Notes: generated by a model from the letters alone, not told the origin. Shown: positions 52,420 to 61,531, counted from the stretch's first letter. The stretch: DNA of 64,000 nt from Halalkalibacter nanhaiisediminis (GCF_007830185.1 NZ_VLKZ01000001.1:496001-560000); one strand, 5' to 3'. Translations and numbers: made by a program.

Positions 52420-54021
52420 ATGGAAACATCAGTGTTATCATTGATACCACCTATTCTGGCGCTTGTGATGGTTGTTTTAACAAGACGGGTTCTCTTATCA
52501 CTAGGAGTCGGAATTATTGTTGGTGCACTTATGTTGAACGGCTATAATCCAATTGATGCACTGGCGAATATTTATGCAATTGTGACAGGCATTATTTTTG
52601 ATTATGGGGATGTGGATATTGTGACGTTTGCTAGTGTGACGTCGGCTATCCTTGAAAGTGGATTTACGATTAATACGTGGGAATTTTATATTGTTTTATT
52701 TTTATTGTTACTTGGAATGCTAGCGGCTTTAGTGACTCGTTCTGGAGGAAGCCGGGCCTTTGGTGAGTGGGCTATGAAACGAGTAAAGACACGCGTTGGT
52801 GCACAACTGTTTGCCATTGCTCTTGGTTTTATTATTTTTATTGATGATTATTTTAACAGTTTGACAGTTGGAAATGTGAGTCGGCCATTAACAGATCGTC
52901 ATCGTGTTTCACGTGCTAAACTAGCCTATATTGTCGATTCAACAGCAGCACCTATGTGTGTGATTTCGCCGGTGTCGAGCTGGGGAGCTTATATTATTGC
53001 GATCATTGCTGGGATTTTATCGACGTATTCCATTACGGAATATGGTGCCCTAGAAGCTTTTATGTTAATGATACCAATGAATATTTATGCGTTAGTGGCG
53101 CTTGCTATGGTGATTATAGTAGCGTGGTTTAATCTTGATTTCGGGGCGATGAAAGTTCACGAAAGACGTGCGATCGAAACAGGAGAACTCGTTGATTCAT
53201 CTGCAGGAGCGATTCCTGGATCACAAGATGAGCTTGAAGCTAGTGACAACGGAAAAGTTGGTGACTTGGTTTGGCCAATCATCGCTCTTATTGTCGGAAC
53301 GGTTTTCTTTATGATTTTAACAGGTATACAAGGTACGGAAGGGCAAGCGACGTTACTGACCATTTTTGAAAATACGGATGTATCGGCATCGCTTGTTTAT
53401 GGGGGACTATTCGGCTTGCTTGTCGCTCTACTACTTAATATGACGAAGCAAAATAATGGTACAGGATTAGTGAAATCACTTGGAATTGGAATGAAATCGA
53501 TGTTACCTGCGATTTATATTTTATTCTTTGCATGGACGATTATTTCCATTATTAGTGATCTTGGGACAGGGGCTTACCTAGCATCACTTGTAGATGGTAG
53601 TATTCACCCAATGTTCTTACCAGTTATTCTCTTTGTTATTGCAGGTTTTGCTGCATTTTCAACAGGAACATCTTGGGGAACATTTGGCTTGCTGTTACCT
53701 ATTGCTGGTGAAATGGCATCTGTTATTGATATTTCGATGTTACTCCCAATGCTCGCTGCTGTACTTGCAGGGTCTATCTTTGGCGACCATTGCTCGCCAA
53801 TATCTGATACGACAATCCTTTCGTCTACAGGCGCAGGGAGTCATCATATTGATCATGTGATGACCCAGTTGCCATATGCGTTAATTGCAGCTGGAATTTC
53901 AATGATGTCTTATCTTGTCCTTGGAGCAACGACTAGTGTCTTTCTTGGGGTGGTAACAGCATTGATCCTCCTTGTTTTAACAGTCTTCGTACTAAAACGA
54001 ATGCAAAGTAAAGAAGCATAA
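52420..54021 (+). CDS. lysW: NhaC family transporter, lysine transporter LysW candidate
   Basis: A 533-residue membrane protein of the NhaC superfamily with about 12 hydrophobic helices. The core motifs are 'FALGFIIFIDDYFNSLTVGNVSRPLTDRHRVSRAKLAYIVDSTAAP' (conserved Asp residues in the middle) and 'FSTGTSWGTFGLLLPIAGEM', with 'GSIFGDHCSPISDTTILSS' later. Family members exchange Na+ and H+, but members under lysine riboswitches (LysW) were proposed to take up lysine. The riboswitch directly upstream supports that here. ATG 52420 follows GAGGAGGGG; the longer frame starts inside the terminator. Confidence 0.85.
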   Translation: METSVLSLIPPILALVMVVLTRRVLLSLGVGIIVGALMLNGYNPIDALANIYAIVTGIIFDYGDVDIVTFASVTSAILESGFTINTWEFYIVLFLLLLGMLAALVTRSGGSRAFGEWAMKRVKTRVGAQLFAIALGFIIFIDDYFNSLTVGNVSRPLTDRHRVSRAKLAYIVDSTAAPMCVISPVSSWGAYIIAIIAGILSTYSITEYGALEAFMLMIPMNIYALVALAMVIIVAWFNLDFGAMKVHERRAIETGELVDSSAGAIPGSQDELEASDNGKVGDLVWPIIALIVGTVFFMILTGIQGTEGQATLLTIFENTDVSASLVYGGLFGLLVALLLNMTKQNNGTGLVKSLGIGMKSMLPAIYILFFAWTIISIISDLGTGAYLASLVDGSIHPMFLPVILFVIAGFAAFSTGTSWGTFGLLLPIAGEMASVIDISMLLPMLAAVLAGSIFGDHCSPISDTTILSSTGAGSHHIDHVMTQLPYALIAAGISMMSYLVLGATTSVFLGVVTALILLVLTVFVLKRMQSKEA

Positions 54022-54041
54022 ACCTATATCTAATAAAAATG

Positions 54042-54124
54042 AAGGGTTTGAATCCGTTTATTAGGAAAATATAAGATGGTGAATCATGTTATATTTTCCT
54101 AATAGGATCAAACTCTTTTTTTAA
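54042..54124 (+). terminator. Long terminator after lysW
   Basis: GGGTTTGAATCC..TTAGGAAAATATAA pairs with TTATATTTTCCTAA..GGATCAAACTC, a long two-part stem, followed by TTTTTTT. Confidence 0.85.
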
Positions 54125-54160
54125 AAAAAGAAAAGATAATACGACAAGAAAAAATATATT

Positions 54161-54189
54161 TTGACAAAATTCGAGTTAATTATTATAAT
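54161..54189 (+). promoter_or_regulatory. Consensus sigma A promoter P1 for the NSS transporter
   Basis: TTGACA, 17 bases, TATAAT: a perfect match. It lies ~210 bases before the gene; the 5' leader is AT-rich and has no recognised riboswitch. Confidence 0.75.
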
Positions 54190-54305
54190 AGCATAGCGAA
54201 TAGTCAGAAAATTAATGCGAAGGTTATGTCATTAATGATAAATAAAATGCTTTTATAGAGCATTAAATAAATACGCTAAAATAACAATATCATTTTCGAA
54301 TAATT

Positions 54306-54334
54306 TTGACAAAAAGTGTATAAACAATTATGCT
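54306..54334 (+). promoter_or_regulatory. Second promoter P2 for the NSS transporter
   Basis: TTGACA, 17 bases, TATGCT, ~65 bases before the start. With P1 it gives a tandem arrangement. Confidence 0.65.
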
Positions 54335-54399
54335 AAAGTTGTAATTTTCTGAATATTTATTTATAGAAAGATCATTTAAAAACGAAAGGAGAAAGGAAA

Positions 54400-55935
54400 A
54401 TGAGTGGAAGAGAGCAATGGGGAACACGCGCAGGTTTTGTTTTAGCTGCAATTGGTTCTGCAGTTGGATTAGGTAATATTTGGCGTTTTCCATATGTAGC
54501 TTATGAGAATGGAGGAGGAGCCTTTTTCTTACCGTATTTATTCGCCCTTCTTACAGCGGGCATTCCGCTTCTTATTATGGAATTCACTATCGGTCATAAG
54601 AACCGTGGTTCAGCTCCATTGTCATACGCGCGTTTAAACAAGAAAACAGAATGGATTGGTTGGTGGCAAGTTGCGATTTCTTTTGTTATCTCAACTTACT
54701 ACGCGGTTATTATTGCATGGGCGATCGCCTATACGTACTTCGCTGTAAATCAACGTTGGGGTGAAGATACAGGCGGATTCTTAATGGGTGAATACCTGCA
54801 ACGTGTCGATATCGTTTCAGGAGGTGCACCTGGTGATCTTGGGTCATTAGTGCCAGGGGTATTCATTCCATTAATTCTTGTCTGGGTCATTGCGCTAGGG
54901 GTTTTATTTAAAGGGGTCAAACGTGGAATTGAAGTGGCAAACCGAATTTTCATCCCGCTTCTTGTTGTGATGTTTCTTCTGATCGTTATTCGTGCTGTAA
55001 CGCTTGAAGGAGCGGCGTTGGGTCTTGATGCATTCTTCCGACCTAATTGGGATGAAATTATGTCTCCAGAAGTATGGGTCGCTGCTTACGGGCAAATATT
55101 CTTTAGTTTATCGATTGGATTTGCGATTATGGTGACATATTCGAGCTATTTACCAAAAAAAGCGGATATTAATAATAATGCATTTATTACAGGTTTTAGT
55201 AACTCAAGCTTTGAGCTTTTAGCGGGTATTGGTGTATTTGCTGCATTAGGATTTATGGCTTCAGCTTCTGGTGTAGAAGTAGCAGATGTTGCCAGTGCAG
55301 GAATTGGGCTTGCCTTCGTTGTCTTCCCAGAAATCATTAATACTTTCCCAGGTTTTAATGGATTCTTTGGAGTGTTATTCTTCGGTTCACTCGTCTTAGC
55401 TGGGCTAACGTCGTTGATTTCAATTGTTGAGACATTTGTCGCAGGGATACAGGATAAATTCAACATATCACGTGTAAAAGCTGTTGCTTTTGGTGGAGGG
55501 TTATCAGCACTCATTTCCCTTTTGTTTGCAACACAAGGTGGTTTATTCTTCCTAGATGCAGCCGATTATTTCGTTAACCAATTTGGAATCGCGCTTGCAG
55601 GACTTGTTTCGGTTATTATTGTTGCGTGGTTCTTGAGAAAACTCCCAGAGTTACAAGATCATGCGAATAGTGTATCTGATTTTCGCACAGGTTTATGGTG
55701 GAAAGTATGTTTAGGAGTTATTACGCCAATCGTACTTGGATATATGTTTATTCAAAACACCATTACTAACTTAACGAGTAACTATGAAGATTATCCAACT
55801 TCTTTTCTTCTCCTATCAGGATGGGGAGTAGCCATTGCAGTTATCGTGGTTGGCTTCATCTTTGCAGCAGTAAAATGGCAAAAGAATGCTTTAGAAATGC
55901 CTAAAGATAAAAATGAAAAAGGAGTTGAGCAATAA
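54400..55935 (+). CDS. Sodium-dependent NSS family transporter (MetP type large subunit)
   Basis: A 511-residue neurotransmitter:sodium symporter homologue. The start is 'REQWGTRAGFVLAAIGSAVGLGNIWRFPYVAYENGGGAFFLPY', containing the sodium-site residues of helix 1. About 12 transmembrane helices follow. Bacterial members take up amino acids with Na+. The neighbouring 35-residue subunit is of the MetS type, which in Corynebacterium is needed for methionine and alanine import, so the substrate is probably methionine and/or alanine. GAAAGGAGA precedes the start; two promoters lie upstream. Confidence 0.9.
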   Translation: MSGREQWGTRAGFVLAAIGSAVGLGNIWRFPYVAYENGGGAFFLPYLFALLTAGIPLLIMEFTIGHKNRGSAPLSYARLNKKTEWIGWWQVAISFVISTYYAVIIAWAIAYTYFAVNQRWGEDTGGFLMGEYLQRVDIVSGGAPGDLGSLVPGVFIPLILVWVIALGVLFKGVKRGIEVANRIFIPLLVVMFLLIVIRAVTLEGAALGLDAFFRPNWDEIMSPEVWVAAYGQIFFSLSIGFAIMVTYSSYLPKKADINNNAFITGFSNSSFELLAGIGVFAALGFMASASGVEVADVASAGIGLAFVVFPEIINTFPGFNGFFGVLFFGSLVLAGLTSLISIVETFVAGIQDKFNISRVKAVAFGGGLSALISLLFATQGGLFFLDAADYFVNQFGIALAGLVSVIIVAWFLRKLPELQDHANSVSDFRTGLWWKVCLGVITPIVLGYMFIQNTITNLTSNYEDYPTSFLLLSGWGVAIAVIVVGFIFAAVKWQKNALEMPKDKNEKGVEQ

Positions 55936-56042
55936 TGAGTGGAAGTGCAATCGCTATGATGATTATCGGCATTGTTATTATCTGGGGCGGCATGGGACTT
56001 AGTATTGCCAATGCTGTGCGGGTTTCAAAAAGAAATAAATAA
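55935..56042 (+). CDS. metS: Methionine/alanine importer small subunit (MetS type)
   Basis: A 35-residue single-helix membrane protein ('GSAIAMMIIGIVIIWGGMGL', then a basic end with KRNK). Its ATG overlaps the TAA of the large-subunit gene (TAATG), pointing to tight coupling. The MetS family consists of such tiny subunits next to NSS transporters. The size and 'IIWGGMGLSIANAVR' pattern fit well. Confidence 0.88.
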   Translation: MSGSAIAMMIIGIVIIWGGMGLSIANAVRVSKRNK

Positions 56043-56048
56043 GAAATG

Positions 56049-56080
56049 AAAGAGGCTGAGCTGATGTCAGCCTCTTTTCT
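56049..56080. terminator. Bidirectional terminator
   Basis: AAAGAGGCTGA pairs with TCAGCCTCTTT across GCTGATG. It serves metS and the convergent lytH. Confidence 0.8.
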
Positions 56081-57077
56081 TTTTACGGTCTTTATATGCT
56101 TGGCGTTCCCATGATTTAAGTGATGGATAAGGATCGAAGGACCATTCCGTATAGCCGTTATCGCGGTACATGCCATAGTGAAGGTGAGGAGGGAACTTTC
56201 CTTGAGTACCCGGTTTTCCGTAACCTGAACTTCCACAATACCCAATGACATCTCCTGGAGAAACGATACTACCTTCTTCAATTCCTTTTTCAAACCCACT
56301 CAAGTGAGCATAATAATGATAAATATTATCCAAATCACGAATACCGATACGCCAGCCACCGTATTTATTCCAGCCTTTAATTTCAACTCTTCCGTAAGCT
56401 GTTGCTCGAATCGGAACATTGTAGCCTGCGAATATATCCGTGCCTTCATGAATCCTCCTTCCGCCCCAACCTCTTTTGTCTCCCCATGTATTACGATAGC
56501 TGTAATTATAATTAAGAGGCATCGGAAATGCATGTGTGTGTAAATCTAAACGGTCAAAATGTTTATAGATGAGTGAGTGACTGTGAACGATATTTACGGA
56601 CTGATCACGCTTGTATTTTTCCCATAATGCAATCCGAAAATGAGTCTCATCAAAGCCGAATTTTTCAAGATAATGAGCAAATGTATACAACACATCCTCG
56701 TCATTTGTTAGTTCCGCTAATCCGTCTCCGTCTCCATCTAATCCTACTCCTCCAAAGAATTGAATCGAGAGAGGATTTGTGTCAGTGACATCTGGATTAG
56801 ATGGGCCTGCCCACTCTTCTTTAGAGTAAAAAATGGCAATAACACCTTCTTCAATTGGCCGATCGCGCTGTGCTCTACGTAACCCTCTCTCATACGTATC
56901 AACAGCTGCTAAGTAGTACCATGGAACGTTTGTGATGGTTTCAACTTTTTTATATAAATCCATTCGTTTTTCGTATATTTGCTGCACGGATAATTCCACT
57001 TTCTCTGCTGCAAATCCAGTTAGAGGCAAAGAAATAAAAACGATGATAAGGATTAAGGCAATCATTTTACGCTTCAT
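56067..57077 (-). CDS. lytH: M23 family peptidoglycan endopeptidase LytH
   Basis: A ~336-residue secreted or membrane-bound enzyme. It has an N-terminal signal/anchor ('MIALILIIVFISLPLTGFAA') and a ~150-residue helical region ('VETITNVPWYYLAAVDTYERG', 'YTFAHYLEKFGFDETHFR'). The M23 LytM domain has zinc ligands in 'RRIHEGTDIFAGY' and 'PPHLHYGMY', plus 'HYYAHLSG'. In B. subtilis LytH is a sporulation L-alanyl-D-glutamate peptidase that trims spore cortex stem peptides. ATG 57077 has GGAG at 9 bases; the next ATG upstream is too close to it. Confidence 0.88.
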   Translation of the reverse strand: MKRKMIALILIIVFISLPLTGFAAEKVELSVQQIYEKRMDLYKKVETITNVPWYYLAAVDTYERGLRRAQRDRPIEEGVIAIFYSKEEWAGPSNPDVTDTNPLSIQFFGGVGLDGDGDGLAELTNDEDVLYTFAHYLEKFGFDETHFRIALWEKYKRDQSVNIVHSHSLIYKHFDRLDLHTHAFPMPLNYNYSYRNTWGDKRGWGGRRIHEGTDIFAGYNVPIRATAYGRVEIKGWNKYGGWRIGIRDLDNIYHYYAHLSGFEKGIEEGSIVSPGDVIGYCGSSGYGKPGTQGKFPPHLHYGMYRDNGYTEWSFDPYPSLKSWERQAYKDRKKKRG

Positions 57078-57264
57078 TCCCATGGTCTCCTTTCCTGCAT
57101 TGTTTTTCGCTCTTACATAGTGTGTAATAAATGAAAGGAAATAATAGGAGTGAATCAATGGAAATTTTGAGCGCTCACTTGGTCATTTTTGTGGAATCAT
57201 GATAAAGTAGAAAGAGAAAATTTGTTCATCGCGACAAAATGTATCATTGGATGGAGTGAATAGA

Positions 57265-58173
57265 ATGGCAAAAAAAGAAGAACACCTTCGAAAGCCTGAT
57301 TGGCTTAAAATAAAATTAAATACGAATGAATCCTATACGGGTTTGAAGAAAATGATGCGGGAGAAAAATCTACATACCGTATGTGAAGAAGCACGTTGCC
57401 CAAATATTCATGAGTGTTGGGCTGTTAGAAAAACAGCGACATTTATGATTTTAGGAGATATATGTACACGTGCATGCCGTTTTTGTGCGGTAAAAACAGG
57501 CCTTCCTAATGAATTGGATTTACAAGAGCCAGAACGCGTTGCAGAGTCTGTTGAAATGATGGGATTAAAGCATGCGGTTATTACAGCTGTTGCACGTGAC
57601 GATTTGAAAGATGGTGGCTCGGCTGTATTCGCTGAGACAGTCCGTGCCATTCGTCGTCGTAGTCCGTTCTGTACGATTGAAGTACTACCATCAGATATGC
57701 TTGGTGGTATTGAAAATCTTGAGACATTGATGGCTGCTCGTCCTAATATTATGAACCACAATATTGAAACGGTTCGTCGTTTAACGCCAAGAGTTCGTGC
57801 TCGCGCAACATATGATCGTTCGCTTGAATTCTTACGTCGTGCAAAGGAACTGCACCCTGATATTCCAACGAAATCAAGCTTAATGATTGGGCTTGGTGAA
57901 ACGAAAGAAGAAATCATTGAAACAATGGATGATCTTCGTGCAGTTGATGTTGATATCATGACAATCGGGCAGTACTTACAGCCGACAAAGAAACATTTAA
58001 AGGTTCAAAAATACTATCACCCAGATGAGTTTGCAGAATTGAAAGAAATTGCGTTAAGCAAAGGCTTCAGTCACTGCGAGGCAGGTCCTCTTGTCCGTTC
58101 ATCGTATCATGCCGATGAACAGGTTAATGAAGCGCAAGTTCGTGCAGAAGCAAAAAAGGTTGCCGGGTCTTAA
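57265..58173 (+). CDS. lipA: Lipoyl synthase LipA
   Basis: A 302-residue radical SAM enzyme that inserts two sulfurs into octanoyl chains. The auxiliary cluster ligands are in '[13 protein letters not shown]', the radical SAM CxxxCxxC in '[12 protein letters not shown]', and the C-terminal RSSY in '[13 protein letters not shown]'. Its octanoyl substrate is carried on GcvH, also encoded in this window, and its clusters depend on Suf. ATG 57265 fits the family start; GGATGGAGTG is upstream. Confidence 0.97.
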   Translation: MAKKEEHLRKPDWLKIKLNTNESYTGLKKMMREKNLHTVCEEARCPNIHECWAVRKTATFMILGDICTRACRFCAVKTGLPNELDLQEPERVAESVEMMGLKHAVITAVARDDLKDGGSAVFAETVRAIRRRSPFCTIEVLPSDMLGGIENLETLMAARPNIMNHNIETVRRLTPRVRARATYDRSLEFLRRAKELHPDIPTKSSLMIGLGETKEEIIETMDDLRAVDVDIMTIGQYLQPTKKHLKVQKYYHPDEFAELKEIALSKGFSHCEAGPLVRSSYHADEQVNEAQVRAEAKKVAGS

Positions 58174-58180
58174 AACTCTA

Positions 58181-58212
58181 AAAAGGGAGCGTCGATTGAC
58201 GCTCCCTTTTTA
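58181..58212. terminator. Bidirectional terminator after lipA
   Basis: AAAAGGGAGCGTC pairs with GACGCTCCCTTTT around GATT. Confidence 0.9.
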
Positions 58213-58217
58213 TCTAG

Positions 58218-58832
58218 CTATTTTTTCTTTAATTGCTTTTGTTTTTGTTGCATGATTTTTAAATGATCATCTGTACGCTCATTATATTCGCCTTGAGGGG
58301 AATCCTTTTGCATTTCTTGGATCGTTTGTTCAATCGTCTCATCTACATGTGGAGCTGCGGGTGATAGGTTTTGGAAACGCTCGATGTCTTGGAAATGCGC
58401 ATGGTTATCCGTTAGGTAGACATGGTAATAACGAGGCACAATTGAAAGGACGCTTCGTTTTACTTGATCGGCTACATATTCTCGACTATCGGACGGGGTG
58501 TCATAAGCAACTAAGACATATTTATCCGTTACAAGGGTTGCCGCTTCATCGACCGTTTTATTGTTTAAAACCATACGAGTCACACCATCTGCCAGTTGAT
58601 TACGGTCAAATGTCGGTGTGAAATGTTGATTTTCTACTTGTTCTCGTTGATAGCGATTGTATCCATAGTTTGAAACGGAACCATCTTGATTCATTTGGGT
58701 CATCGGATGAAGTTTTGTGCTATGACTATTAGCTAAACTCTGAATTTCTGGTTGACCTTCGTCTGTCATTTGGCAACCTGTTAGAAGCAACATGGTACAT
58801 AGTCCTGTCATGAGTATTGATTTTTTTATCAT
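58218..58832 (-). CDS. yutC: YhcN/YlaJ family sporulation lipoprotein YutC
   Basis: A ~204-residue lipoprotein with a signal ending LLLTGC and a YhcN/YlaJ domain ('RNQLADGVTRMVLNNKTVDEAATLVTDKYVLVAYDT', 'VKRSVLSIVPRYYHVYLTDNHAHFQDIERF'). Such proteins are made in the forespore or found in the spore inner membrane; their role in germination is under study. The tail is Lys/Gln rich. ATG 58832 follows AGAGGAGG. Confidence 0.87.
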   Translation of the reverse strand: MIKKSILMTGLCTMLLLTGCQMTDEGQPEIQSLANSHSTKLHPMTQMNQDGSVSNYGYNRYQREQVENQHFTPTFDRNQLADGVTRMVLNNKTVDEAATLVTDKYVLVAYDTPSDSREYVADQVKRSVLSIVPRYYHVYLTDNHAHFQDIERFQNLSPAAPHVDETIEQTIQEMQKDSPQGEYNERTDDHLKIMQQKQKQLKKK

Positions 58833-58969
58833 GTGTACACCTCCTCTTTCTTCAGAGTGACCACATTCAAGCCTTTTTACAGCTAGTAAATGCTGGACAA
58901 AGGAAAAGCTGTAGGAAAGAAAGACATGTGCTATAATAAAGGAAGTAAAATAAAGCAGAGGTGAGCCCA

Positions 58970-59248
58970 ATGGTTCGCATTCAAGGGATGCAGTATGAAA
59001 TCGTTGAAGATGTGAAGAATGGTTGGGATGAAGAAGCTTTTAAGGCGCGATTCAGTGATGTTCTCAATAAGTACGATTACATAGTTGGTGATTGGGGCTA
59101 TAATCAATTGAGACTGCGAGGCTTTTTCGAAGACCGACATAAGAAAGCGACTTATGATACAAAAATAAGTACGTTGCCAGATTATTTATACGAATATTGT
59201 AATTTCGGCTGTGCCTACTTCGTCATCAAACGAATGAAAGAAAAATGA
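58970..59248 (+). CDS. yutD: YutD family protein
   Basis: A 92-residue protein of the YutD family, with 'MVRIQGMQYEIVEDVKNGWDEEAFKARFSDVLNKYDYIVGDWGYNQLRLRGFF' and 'YDTKISTLPDYLYEYCNFGCAYFVIK'. It is conserved in Bacilli, small and globular, and of unknown function. ATG 58970 follows AGAGGTGAG. It is followed by its own terminator. Confidence 0.88.
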   Translation: MVRIQGMQYEIVEDVKNGWDEEAFKARFSDVLNKYDYIVGDWGYNQLRLRGFFEDRHKKATYDTKISTLPDYLYEYCNFGCAYFVIKRMKEK

Positions 59249-59284
59249 AAAGCAGTCTCGCTCAAAAGCGAAGACTGCTTTTTC
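59248..59284 (+). terminator. Terminator after yutD
   Basis: AAAAGCAGTCT..CGC pairs with GCG..AGACTGCTTTT, followed by TTCC. Confidence 0.85.
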
Positions 59285-59409
59285 CTGTTAACAAAGTAAA
59301 ACGCAGAAGCTTTATTGAAGTAGCTAAAGATTTGAAGCCCCGAGTATACCTGCAACAAAGACATTCGCTTTTTTTGGAAATGACGAAAAATAAAATATGT
59401 TTCCATGCT

Positions 59410-59706
59410 TTAGACGGTGGGTTCTTCGTCAATATCTGGATCATCGTGAGTAGGGTGGGAACCAGGATACTCTCTTGGTAGGTTCTCATGTAACTGTTTA
59501 AATTCGTAATTAAAAGCGCTGTAGTAGCGTTGGCCTGGTTTCCAAGGCGTACTTTTGTTGACAACTGGTGTGTCCTTATTGATCGGTGATCCATAAGGAC
59601 CTTCTGGGGTTTGTTCTACGGCTAGGTAATTACGCATTGCTTCAACATTTGTAAAATCAGTATATCTTTGCTCTTCGTCATTACCAGGTTGCTGTCGATT
59701 GGGCAT
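59410..59706 (-). CDS. Conserved hypothetical cytosolic protein
   Basis: A 98-residue hydrophilic protein with no Cys: 'DFTNVEAMRNYLAVEQTPEGPYGSP', then 'TPWKPGQRYYSAFNYEFKQLHENLPREYPG', ending in an acidic tail. The AAGGAGG SD is strong. I recall similar proteins in Bacillus genomes named only as cytosolic protein. It lies just downstream of the DUF3055 gene and may be co-transcribed with it. The function is unknown. Confidence 0.7.
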   Translation of the reverse strand: MPNRQQPGNDEEQRYTDFTNVEAMRNYLAVEQTPEGPYGSPINKDTPVVNKSTPWKPGQRYYSAFNYEFKQLHENLPREYPGSHPTHDDPDIDEEPTV

Positions 59707-59763
59707 AGAAAAAACACCTCCTTACACGTAGGATGTCCGTAAGAGGTGTTAATTACTTCATGA

Positions 59764-60030
59764 TTAAACGATTTCGTATAGAAAAGAGCGTAATTCTTCT
59801 GCGTCATCAGCAGAGAGATTATACGCATGTTCGAGATAACCAGGCTCTTCAAGGTCATCTGCTCCAATAATAGCAAAGCGATTCGATAAGACGTCGAGAA
59901 CAAGCTGCTTGCCATAATATCTAGATGAAGAAATAATCGCTAGGTCAAAGCGTTGTTGTTCACCCATGAAGCTCACAAAGCGTGTGCGCGTTTCTTCTAT
60001 ATCATCATATAAATAAAATCGTTCTGACAT
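59764..60030 (-). CDS. DUF3055 protein
   Basis: An 88-residue protein matching DUF3055: 'RFYLYDDIEETRTRFVSFMGEQQRFDLAIISSSRYYGKQLVLDVLSNRFAIIGADDLEEPGYL'. It is a small Bacillus family without known function. ATG 60030 is chosen because GGAG lies 7 bases upstream; the ATG at 60036 overlaps the SD. Confidence 0.85.
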   Translation of the reverse strand: MSERFYLYDDIEETRTRFVSFMGEQQRFDLAIISSSRYYGKQLVLDVLSNRFAIIGADDLEEPGYLEHAYNLSADDAEELRSFLYEIV

Positions 60031-60296
60031 TGACATTCTCCTTTCTTTTTCATTAACGTAACAAAAAATCAATATAGCTATCATATCATGCAACGCGTAA
60101 CGTTTATATAACGAGTCTTTTTATATTTATGGTTGCTTATTTGCAAGCGATGTTGAAAGGTGCCTAATGTTGTATACTAATGATAGGGGTTCAGTCACAA
60201 TGAACTCATGAGGAAAAAGAAATCATTGCCTATTTATATAATACCTAAGCTTTTTAAATCATATTTGGACAAACTAATAAGAGTAGGGGGATTATA

Positions 60297-60755
60297 ATGT
60301 ATTTTGTGAACAGAGAGAAAATCGAAGAAACGCTTCTTTATATGGAAACCATTCAAGAACATTTTGACACGATGAATGAGCCAATAGGTATGACTGAACG
60401 ACTTGCACTTGAGAGAATGGCCTATGTTGTCATTGAATCGATTATTGATGTTGGCAATAGTATGATTGATGGCTTTATTATGAGAGATCCAGGTGGATAT
60501 GAGGATATTATTGATATTCTTGAGGATGAGAAGGTCATAAATGCTGACCATGCTCGCTCTTTTAAATATGTCATTGGACTAAGAAAACAACTAGTGCAGG
60601 AGTATACAGCTGTAAATCATCAAGAGTTGGCTGATACACTCAAAGGAAACGCGCAAGCACTTAAACAATTTCCAATTGATGTAAGACGTTATTTGATTGA
60701 GGAGCTTGGTCCAGTTTCTGCTTTTTTACCTAATGAAAGTAAAGGAAACGCCTAA
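60297..60755 (+). CDS. yutE: YutE family DUF86/HepT-like protein
   Basis: A 152-residue helical protein of the DUF86/HepT fold, with 'MYFVNREKIEETLLYMETI', 'ALERMAYVVIESIIDVGNSMIDGFIMRDPGGYEDI' and 'KYVIGLRKQLVQEYTAVN'. HepT toxins use an R-x4-H-x-Y motif for RNA cleavage or as the target of AMPylation by MntA. Here the His is Gln ('RKQLVQEY'), and no MntA antitoxin gene is present nearby, so it is probably not a toxin. GTAGGGGG is the SD. Confidence 0.85.
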   Translation: MYFVNREKIEETLLYMETIQEHFDTMNEPIGMTERLALERMAYVVIESIIDVGNSMIDGFIMRDPGGYEDIIDILEDEKVINADHARSFKYVIGLRKQLVQEYTAVNHQELADTLKGNAQALKQFPIDVRRYLIEELGPVSAFLPNESKGNA

Positions 60756-60809
60756 ATTGTACAATGTACGGTTCATCGCATACAATGATAAATAAAGGTG
60801 GTGATCGTC

Positions 60810-61439
60810 TTGGGAAAAGAGACTAATACGCGCCAAATCATTTTAACATTATTGAAGCGTAACCAAGAACAGACGGTTTCTGCATTAGCAACAGAGCTTG
60901 GTGTGACAGAGATGGCTGTGCGTAGACATTTGCAAGGGCTTGAAAAAGATGGCTTTATTGAGTCGCGCATAGAGCGTCAAGCGATGGGAAGGCCAACATA
61001 TAAATACTCGTTAACAGCAAAAGGCGATGAACGTTTTCCGCGGAATTACGGAGACTTATCACTCAGTATTCTCAAAGATCTTGAGCAAATGAGTGGTAAT
61101 GAAATGGTTGATCGTTTGTTTGAGAAAAGAAGAGACCGTCTACAAGAGAAATATGAAACGGAAGTGAAGGGTTCTTTATCTGAACGAGTAAAAGCCTTAG
61201 CGCGTATCCAAAATGAGAATGGGTATATGGTTGACTACAAACAATTAGAAGATGGATCTTATGAATTCATTGAATATAATTGTCCGATTTCTCAGGTTGC
61301 TAAGGAGTATCCTGTCGCATGTAACTGCGAGCAACAGCTTTTTAATAAGCTACTTGAAACGGCCAATGTAGAACGGAAATCTTGTATTGCAAAAGAAAAT
61401 ACGAACTGTTGTGTTTATAGATTAAAGGAACAATCATGA
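60810..61439 (+). CDS. SufR-like winged-helix regulator with Fe-S ligand cysteines
   Basis: A ~209-residue transcription factor. The N-terminal winged helix ('TVSALATELGVTEMAVRRHLQGLEKDGFIE', 'RQAMGRPTYKYSLTAKG') is followed by a dimerisation region and a C-terminal Cys cluster: C-x12-C in 'NCPISQVAKEYPVAC', then Cys in 'ERKSCIAKENTNCC'. The spacing follows SufR, a repressor that binds a [4Fe-4S] cluster and controls suf genes in other bacteria. The start TTG 60810 follows AAAGGTGGTGA. sufCDSUB lies ~15 kb away in the same window, a plausible but unproven target. Confidence 0.8.
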   Translation: MGKETNTRQIILTLLKRNQEQTVSALATELGVTEMAVRRHLQGLEKDGFIESRIERQAMGRPTYKYSLTAKGDERFPRNYGDLSLSILKDLEQMSGNEMVDRLFEKRRDRLQEKYETEVKGSLSERVKALARIQNENGYMVDYKQLEDGSYEFIEYNCPISQVAKEYPVACNCEQQLFNKLLETANVERKSCIAKENTNCCVYRLKEQS

Positions 61440-61467
61440 GTTGCGCAGAAAGTAGTTACACATTGTT

Positions 61468-61511
61468 CTGACCTTTGGAGGGGATATCTACTAAAGGTCA
61501 GGATTTTTTAT
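61468..61511 (+). terminator. Terminator after the SufR-like gene
   Basis: CTGACCTTT pairs with AAAGGTCAG around ~16 nt, followed by GATTTTTTAT. Confidence 0.8.
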
Positions 61512-61531
61512 AAGAAAGAAAATTCGATGAT

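Noticed and set aside
53157-53363. Antisense frame within lysW
   Set aside because: A codon shadow without SD or promoter.
60297-60755. HepT/MntA toxin-antitoxin system
   Set aside because: No nucleotidyltransferase partner and the key His is Gln; it sits in a conserved backbone position.
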